NCBI GenBank assembly: GCA_965213905.1
Contig: CBDCAK010000001.1
Span: 62,001-126,000 of the forward strand
Direction: 5' to 3'
Length of the DNA stretch: 64,000 nt
Source: SIRX01 sp965213905
GTDB taxonomy: Bacteria; Actinomycetota; Rubrobacteria; Rubrobacterales; Rubrobacteraceae
A program made the translations under genes and the position numbers. Positions 60,116 through 64,000 of this stretch are shown piece by piece (position 1 is the stretch's first letter; each line of letters opens with the position of its first letter). The notes under the pieces are model-generated. The model was not told where the DNA came from. It was given only the letters and a program-made list of their open reading frames with translations, and searched no databases.

Positions 60116-60890
60116 ATGATCGCCGCAGAGTTCTTAGAAAGTAGGGCATCGCCCAGAATACTGCTCGTAGAAGACGACGCTGCTGTGTGAGGTACGTCGT
60201 AGAACAGGCTTTGCTCGTCGAAGGGTAGAGGTGGTGGCGGTGGACAGCGGCGAGACTGGCTTGGAGGCCTTTCGTTCCTCGGACTACTTCGACCTCGTGG
60301 TGCTAGACATCGGGCTGCCCGGCATAGACGGCGTAGAGGTGTGCCGCCGGATCACTACCGAGAGCCACACCCCAGTGGTGATGCTCACCGCCCGCGACGA
60401 CGAGATGAACGTGGTGGTGGGCCTGGAGGTCGGGGCCGACGACTACGTAACCAAACCCTTCTCGACCAGGGAGCTCGTGAGCCGCGTACGGGCACACCTC
60501 AGAAGACGCCGCCGCGACCTGCTCGGCGACGGGTACGCCACAGAGGAAGCCACAAAGGTATCTTTTGACCAGGTCGGCGAGGATGAGGTACAGGTGCTGC
60601 GGTTTCCGGGACTGGAGATAGACTTGCTGCGCCACCGGGTGAAGAGGGAGAAAGAGGTAGACCTTACGGCGGCACAATTCAAGATGCTGGCGCTCCTGGC
60701 GAGCCATCCAGGGTGGGTCTACAGCCGGGAGCAGCTAATGGAGCCGATATGGGGCGACGGATTTTTCACCGACTCCCGCGCCGCGGACATGCACGTACTG
60801 AACCTCAGAAAGAAGTTAGAACCAGGCCCGGGCAACCCCTGCTATATACAAACCGTTCGGGGCGCCGGCTACCGTTTCACGCCCCAATAG
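60116..60890 (+). pseudogene. OmpR-type response regulator with two indels in the receiver domain
   Basis: Read across frames this is a normal OmpR/PhoB-type regulator. ATG 60116 begins ASPRILLVEDDAA, then a duplicated GT at about 60184-60187 shifts the frame to VRYVVEQALLVEG. A one-base loss at about 60227 (TAGAG where TACGAG is expected) restores a third frame, EVVAVDSGETG. The rest is intact from 60231: phosphorylation Asp in DLVVLDIGLPGIDG, Thr/Lys switch residues, and the winged helix YSREQLMEPIWGD with HVLNLRKKLE. The open part (219 residues) lacks the acidic pocket and would not be phosphorylatable. A sequencing error must be excluded. Confidence 0.75.
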
Positions 60891-61269
60891 AAGAGAGAAG
60901 AGCATAGAACTACCCAACGATGGTAGATCCAAGTGCGTAGCCGCAGTAATCGGCCTAATCGCGGCAACGGTCGTTATTAATCGTTACGACATCACTACAC
61001 CGTAAACCTTTTCCTTTTCCAGGATGAAAACACCACCATGGGGATTCCGTAGTGTGTCGCCAAAAGCCAAAAGCCCGCGTTGTGAGGTCTGCCAATAATA
61101 AAGCACTCCTGCGGTACAAGTTCGTTACAAAGACGTATCAAGTAACCTTCGAGCTCATTTTCACGAACGCAAGGGTAATCACATATCCTTGCGTTGGCAA
61201 AACAACCCGTGTAGAGTGGATTCGTGAAGAACGATGATGTCTTACTAGAGGGAGGAGCGTGAGGGAACT
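60891..61269. other. Intergenic region before the Uma2-recombinase pair
   Basis: A 379-nt gap whose only clear feature is the 9-bp inverted repeat at 61166-61195. Small open frames here look random. Confidence 0.45.
61166..61195. promoter_or_regulatory. 9-bp inverted repeat upstream of Uma2-recombinase operon
   Basis: AACGCAAGG at 61166-61174 and CCTTGCGTT at 61187-61195 form a perfect inverted repeat with a 12-nt spacer, 75 nt before the Uma2-type gene. It could be an operator, a hairpin, or a recombinase core site, since tyrosine recombinases use inverted arms around a short spacer. Confidence 0.45.
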
Positions 61270-61878
61270 ATGTTGCGCGAGGGGATCCAGACACGCCGCT
61301 TTAATGTCGAGGAGTACCACCGGATGGCACAGGCCGGTATTTTGGGAGAGGACGACCGGCTGGAACTGGTCGACGGTGAGCTCGTAGAGATGGCGCCTAT
61401 AGGCTCGCGCCACCTGGCCTGTGTCGTCGCGCTGAACCACTTGCTGGTGGAAACGTCACAAGGCCGGTGGTTCGTTAGCGTCCAGAACCCGGTGAGGCTT
61501 GGCGAGCGTGACGAGCCCGAGCCTGACCTGAGCCTCTTGAAGGGTAGGCCCGACCCCGCGGCCCCCGGTCCTCCAGGTCCTGACGATCTACTCGTTGTGG
61601 TCGAGGTTTCCGACACTACCCTATCCTACGATCGGAACGTCAAGATACCGCTGTATGCGGCGGCCGGGGTACCTGAGGCGTGGATCGTAGACTTGCAAGG
61701 CCGGAAGGTCGAAGTTTACGCTGACCCAGGTAGTAAGAAGCCCAATAACATGGGCGGAAGCGCGCAAGGTTATCAAACCTCTGGTTACCGGGCCTTTGGT
61801 TCCTATGGTCCGGGTGAGACTATTGTGTCGGAGACCATTGCTGGTCTCTCGTTACCGGTAAGTGAGGTTCTGGGATGA
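61270..61878 (+). CDS. Uma2 family (DUF820) nuclease-like protein
   Basis: A 202-residue PD-(D/E)XK-fold protein. FNVEEYHRMAQAGILGEDDR and LELVDGELVEMAPIGSRHLA are the family N-terminal motifs. EPDLSLLKGRPD holds the catalytic Asp, and VVVEVSDTTLSYDRNVKIPL the ExV...K pair; AAAGVPEAWIVDL follows. All nuclease residues look present. The biological role of Uma2 proteins is poorly known. It overlaps the tyrosine recombinase by 4 nt (ATGA). Confidence 0.9.
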   Translation: MLREGIQTRRFNVEEYHRMAQAGILGEDDRLELVDGELVEMAPIGSRHLACVVALNHLLVETSQGRWFVSVQNPVRLGERDEPEPDLSLLKGRPDPAAPGPPGPDDLLVVVEVSDTTLSYDRNVKIPLYAAAGVPEAWIVDLQGRKVEVYADPGSKKPNNMGGSAQGYQTSGYRAFGSYGPGETIVSETIAGLSLPVSEVLG

Positions 61879-62939
61879 GCGTCGCGGGAGACGCCTTTGG
61901 CGCGGACGCTTTTGGCGTAGAGTTACTGCCCACGCCCCAACACGAGGTGACCGAAGTGACTGCCGAGCTGGCCGCGGTACGAGAATCCGCAGTACGGGAA
62001 GCAGTACATGCCGCACCGATTCCTAACTATTCGGGAGCTGATACCGACGAGCGGCTCGTGGAGTTGTGGCTGGCGCGCAAGGCGCCGTCGACGCAACGCA
62101 AGTACGCAGAGGATCTCTCGAAATTCGCCGACTTCACGAAAGGTAAACCTCTGGCGGCCGTCACCCTCTCGGATCTACACGACTTCGCGGAGTTCATCTC
62201 GGTTTTGATGGCCCCTTCGAGCCAGGGTAGGGTGCTCGCCACCATAAAGAGCCTGCTTTCTTTCGCAAACAAGGTTGGTTACCTACCATTCAATATTGGA
62301 GCAGCCGTAGAACTTCCGAAGGTAAAGAACACCCTCTCGGAGAAAATAATTACCGAGGTCGAAGCGCACCGGATGATGAACGCCCCGAAAGGGCCTTTGG
62401 CCACCCGCGACCGGACGCTACTTTCCGTGCTCTACGCGGGCGCCTTGCGCCGTGAGGAGGCCGTGAGCCTGAAGTGGCGGGATATCAAGGACCGCGATGA
62501 CCTCGAGGCGGGCGTCGGACAGGCGACCCTCTTCGGCAAAGGATCCAAGACCGGCATCGCGCTCTTGCCGGCGTCAGTTTACTCTCAGGTGCTCGCCTTG
62601 CGTAAGGTGACCGAGAAGACGGTCGAAGGCCATAAGGTCGAGCGGCACGCCGGCGAGGACGAGCCAGTGTTCAGAAGCCGGAAAACGAGGAATAACCGCG
62701 GTGGGCACCTGGAAGTCAGTCAGGTCAATAGGATCGTATCGAAGGCCGCCAAAGACGCCGGCATAGACCGAGCCGTAAGCCCGCACTGGCTCAGGCACGC
62801 CCACGCGAGCCACGCCCATGCCCGTAAGACGGACCTGGCGCTGATAAGAGATACCCTCCGCCATTCCTCCATAGCGACCACCGGACGCTACCTGCACGCA
62901 AGACCCAACGATTCCTCGGCATTGCACTTGGGCTTGTGA
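61875..62939 (+). CDS. Tyrosine recombinase/integrase
   Basis: A 354-residue recombinase. The core-binding domain (TQRKYAEDLSKFADFTKGKP) is followed by the catalytic domain with Arg in YAGALRREEAVSLKWRD, Lys in GKGSKTGIAL, HxxRH in SPHWLRHAHASHA, His in LRHSSIATT and Tyr in GRYLHARP. The domain order is XerC/D-like. It is coupled to the Uma2 gene by ATGA. The linkage of a nuclease-like protein to a recombinase suggests a small mobile unit. Confidence 0.9.
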   Translation: MSVAGDAFGADAFGVELLPTPQHEVTEVTAELAAVRESAVREAVHAAPIPNYSGADTDERLVELWLARKAPSTQRKYAEDLSKFADFTKGKPLAAVTLSDLHDFAEFISVLMAPSSQGRVLATIKSLLSFANKVGYLPFNIGAAVELPKVKNTLSEKIITEVEAHRMMNAPKGPLATRDRTLLSVLYAGALRREEAVSLKWRDIKDRDDLEAGVGQATLFGKGSKTGIALLPASVYSQVLALRKVTEKTVEGHKVERHAGEDEPVFRSRKTRNNRGGHLEVSQVNRIVSKAAKDAGIDRAVSPHWLRHAHASHAHARKTDLALIRDTLRHSSIATTGRYLHARPNDSSALHLGL

Positions 62940-63255
62940 GAAGCACCTCCCCCACCCGGACCTAGCATCTCGCAGTCGGAGAGACTTCGTCGGAACGCCG
63001 GATGCTACACAATGTTTCATGCAGCTACAAATCGTTGCATCATGCTGTGATCACTTTGCCCCTGGCAGCTCGGACCCTCCTATTACCCCTGATAAGGCTC
63101 ATTTCTCGCAACGTTTTCGGGCTGGGCTGCTGATAGTGCGCTGGAACGGATCTCGTAAACGTTGTTGAGAGCTTCTGATAACAGGAAAATAGCGTCCCTG
63201 ATACCGCTTGATCGGCTTAGCGGGTGAAATCGTTTCGGTAATACCCAGACCCCTT
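62940..63255. other. Intergenic region after tyrosine recombinase
   Basis: About 316 nt with no supported gene; the minus strand is open but antisense-like. It ends at the SDR remnant. Confidence 0.35.
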
Positions 63256-63487
63256 CGCAGACCATGAGCTTCAAGAACACCACATAAGGCAGAGCAGTTT
63301 GGATTGGATAATTGTCCGGCCCGGAACCCTGACCAACGGCGATCTCACGTGCGCGTACCGACACGGGTTTGCGGCCACTTACAAGGGGCTCAAGATCAAA
63401 ATTTCCCGCGCCGATGTAGCCGAGTTCATGCTGAGACAGTTGGCAGACGATACTTACCTGCACGGGACACCAGGCATATCGTATTGA
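63256..63487 (+). pseudogene. NAD(P)H-binding oxidoreductase (SDR/NmrA-like) C-terminal remnant
   Basis: The frame encodes SSLDWIIVRPGTLTNGDLTC and ISRADVAEFMLRQLADDTYL, ending GTPGISY-stop. This matches the C-terminus of atypical SDR proteins of the NAD(P)H-binding family (LDWTIVRPG and SRADVADFML motifs). Upstream, the same frame reads DHELQEHHIRQ back to a TAA near 63225. The nucleotide-binding N-terminus (GATGxxG) is absent, so it is a truncated gene. Confidence 0.6.
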
Positions 63488-63545
63488 AGGCGGTCCACTG
63501 GCGTCTGCGACGAGGCTTCTCAGGAAGCTCAAGGCTTCTCGGATA

Positions 63546-63983
63546 ATGGACGGTTTTCTCTATATGGTGACCCTCATCTCGGCGCTAGGCTGTGGGGTAA
63601 TGGCCGGGGTCTTCTTCGCCTTTTCGGCGTTAGTGATGAGGGCTCTTGGCTGCCTCCCGGCAGCGCAGGCTGTTGCCGCCATGCAGGCTATCAACGCCGC
63701 GGCGATAAGCTTCGTGTTTTTGGTGGTGCTCTTCGGGATAGGCGTGTTCTGTGTTGGGCTGGACGTCTGGTCGATGTTTGTGCGGGAAGAGCCTTTCGCC
63801 CTCCACCTGCTTGTCGGCAGCGCTCTGTACCTCGTTGGTGCTATTTTGCTGACGATTGTTTACCATGTGCCGCGAAATGAAGCGCTGGCGAGTGTCGAGC
63901 CGCGCGATGCCGACGCCGAGAACCACTGGATTCGCTATCACTCGGGCTGGACCACGGTAGGGCATGAACCCTGTCACTCGTAG
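63546..63983 (+). CDS. DUF1772 family membrane protein
   Basis: A 145-residue protein with four membrane segments, starting ATG 63546. GVMAGVFFAFSALVMRALGC and the later YHVPRNEALASVEPRDADAE are the family motifs. In relatives the C-terminus continues WTAWNHVR; here it reads GWTTVGHEPCHS and stops, so the last membrane segment may have been lost to a small indel. The function is unknown. Confidence 0.8.
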   Translation: MDGFLYMVTLISALGCGVMAGVFFAFSALVMRALGCLPAAQAVAAMQAINAAAISFVFLVVLFGIGVFCVGLDVWSMFVREEPFALHLLVGSALYLVGAILLTIVYHVPRNEALASVEPRDADAENHWIRYHSGWTTVGHEPCHS

Positions 63984-64000
63984 ATGCTATGAGCCCGGCA

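Noticed and set aside
63083..63532. 149-codon minus-strand frame at the right end
   Set aside because: It is antisense to a recognisable SDR C-terminal remnant and has no motif of its own.
1..64000. CRISPR array, tRNA or rRNA genes
   Set aside because: No regularly spaced repeats, no convincing tRNA cloverleaf or T-loop context, and no rRNA-like stretches were found by eye.

Overview
The window is high-GC bacterial DNA with many GTG/TTG starts, clear AGGAGG-type ribosome binding sites and tightly overlapping genes. The gene content suggests a deep-branching, stress-tolerant actinobacterium; Rubrobacter or a relative is my best guess. This includes acidic coiled-coil stress proteins, PRC-barrel proteins, HtrA, a CadC/CadA pair, IS1182 and IS110 elements, a DasR/NagR-type amino-sugar regulon and many peptidase/amidohydrolase genes. 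The genus is an inference, because no rRNA or tRNA gene was found to anchor it.

Layout. 0.1-4.7 kb: a DinG/XPD-type iron-sulfur helicase gene split by a complete group II intron (567-3045) that carries a reverse transcriptase/maturase with an HNH domain. 5-6.5 kb: an AI-2E-type membrane protein and a small hypothetical protein. 6.8-10.8 kb: a metal-sensing ArsR regulator and its P-type ATPase, a truncated methyltransferase remnant, and an IS110 transposase. 11-12.2 kb: a PIN toxin with a small antitoxin and an integrase remnant. 12.6-16.7 kb: acidic, helical, probably stress-related proteins; one ends in a lipoyl-enzyme peripheral-subunit-binding-like domain. 16.9-25.2 kb: the most mobile part. 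IS1182 sits at the very end of a tightly coupled operon (AbrB antitoxin, PIN toxin, 65-aa protein, 213-aa protein, tyrosine recombinase, 257-aa protein, opal-interrupted protein), followed by an IS481-like rve transposase.

25.4-39.3 kb: an amino-acid/peptide/amide catabolic region. It has a LysE exporter, a DUF3100 membrane pair, an M20 peptidase, an SHMT-like PLP enzyme, an XRE-cupin regulator, an M24 pita-bread protein lacking metal ligands, an SSS symporter, an amidohydrolase, a CobW GTPase with a small zinc-finger-like partner, an imidase/deacetylase-like enzyme and an asparaginase. 39.3-48.2 kb: an amino-sugar (GlcNAc/MurNAc) salvage region: a Gfo/Idh/MocA oxidoreductase, a HAD phosphatase, MurQ, a GntR regulator, NagA, a SIS-type deaminase/isomerase, PTS EIICB, EIIA and a PTS-linked conserved protein. 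Candidate GntR (dre-like) operators lie in both regulatory gaps. Uptake by the PTS, MurQ, NagA and the SIS enzyme would together lead from MurNAc/GlcNAc to fructose-6-phosphate.

48.6-56 kb: a HAD hydrolase, a RES-domain remnant, small membrane and PRC-barrel stress proteins, a Na+/Ca2+ antiporter pseudogene, an esterase remnant, a GDPD lipoprotein and further small membrane proteins. 55.8-60.9 kb: an envelope-stress block of lipoprotein, HtrA protease, sensor kinase and a response regulator broken by two indels. 61.2-64 kb: a Uma2 nuclease-like protein coupled to a tyrosine recombinase, an oxidoreductase remnant and a DUF1772 membrane protein.

The window contains unusually many broken genes (in-frame amber or opal codons, indels, truncations). 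The best candidates for something undescribed are the toxin-antitoxin/recombinase operon at 19-23 kb and the acidic proteins at 12.6-14.8 kb. All assignments come from reading motifs by eye; no database search was run.
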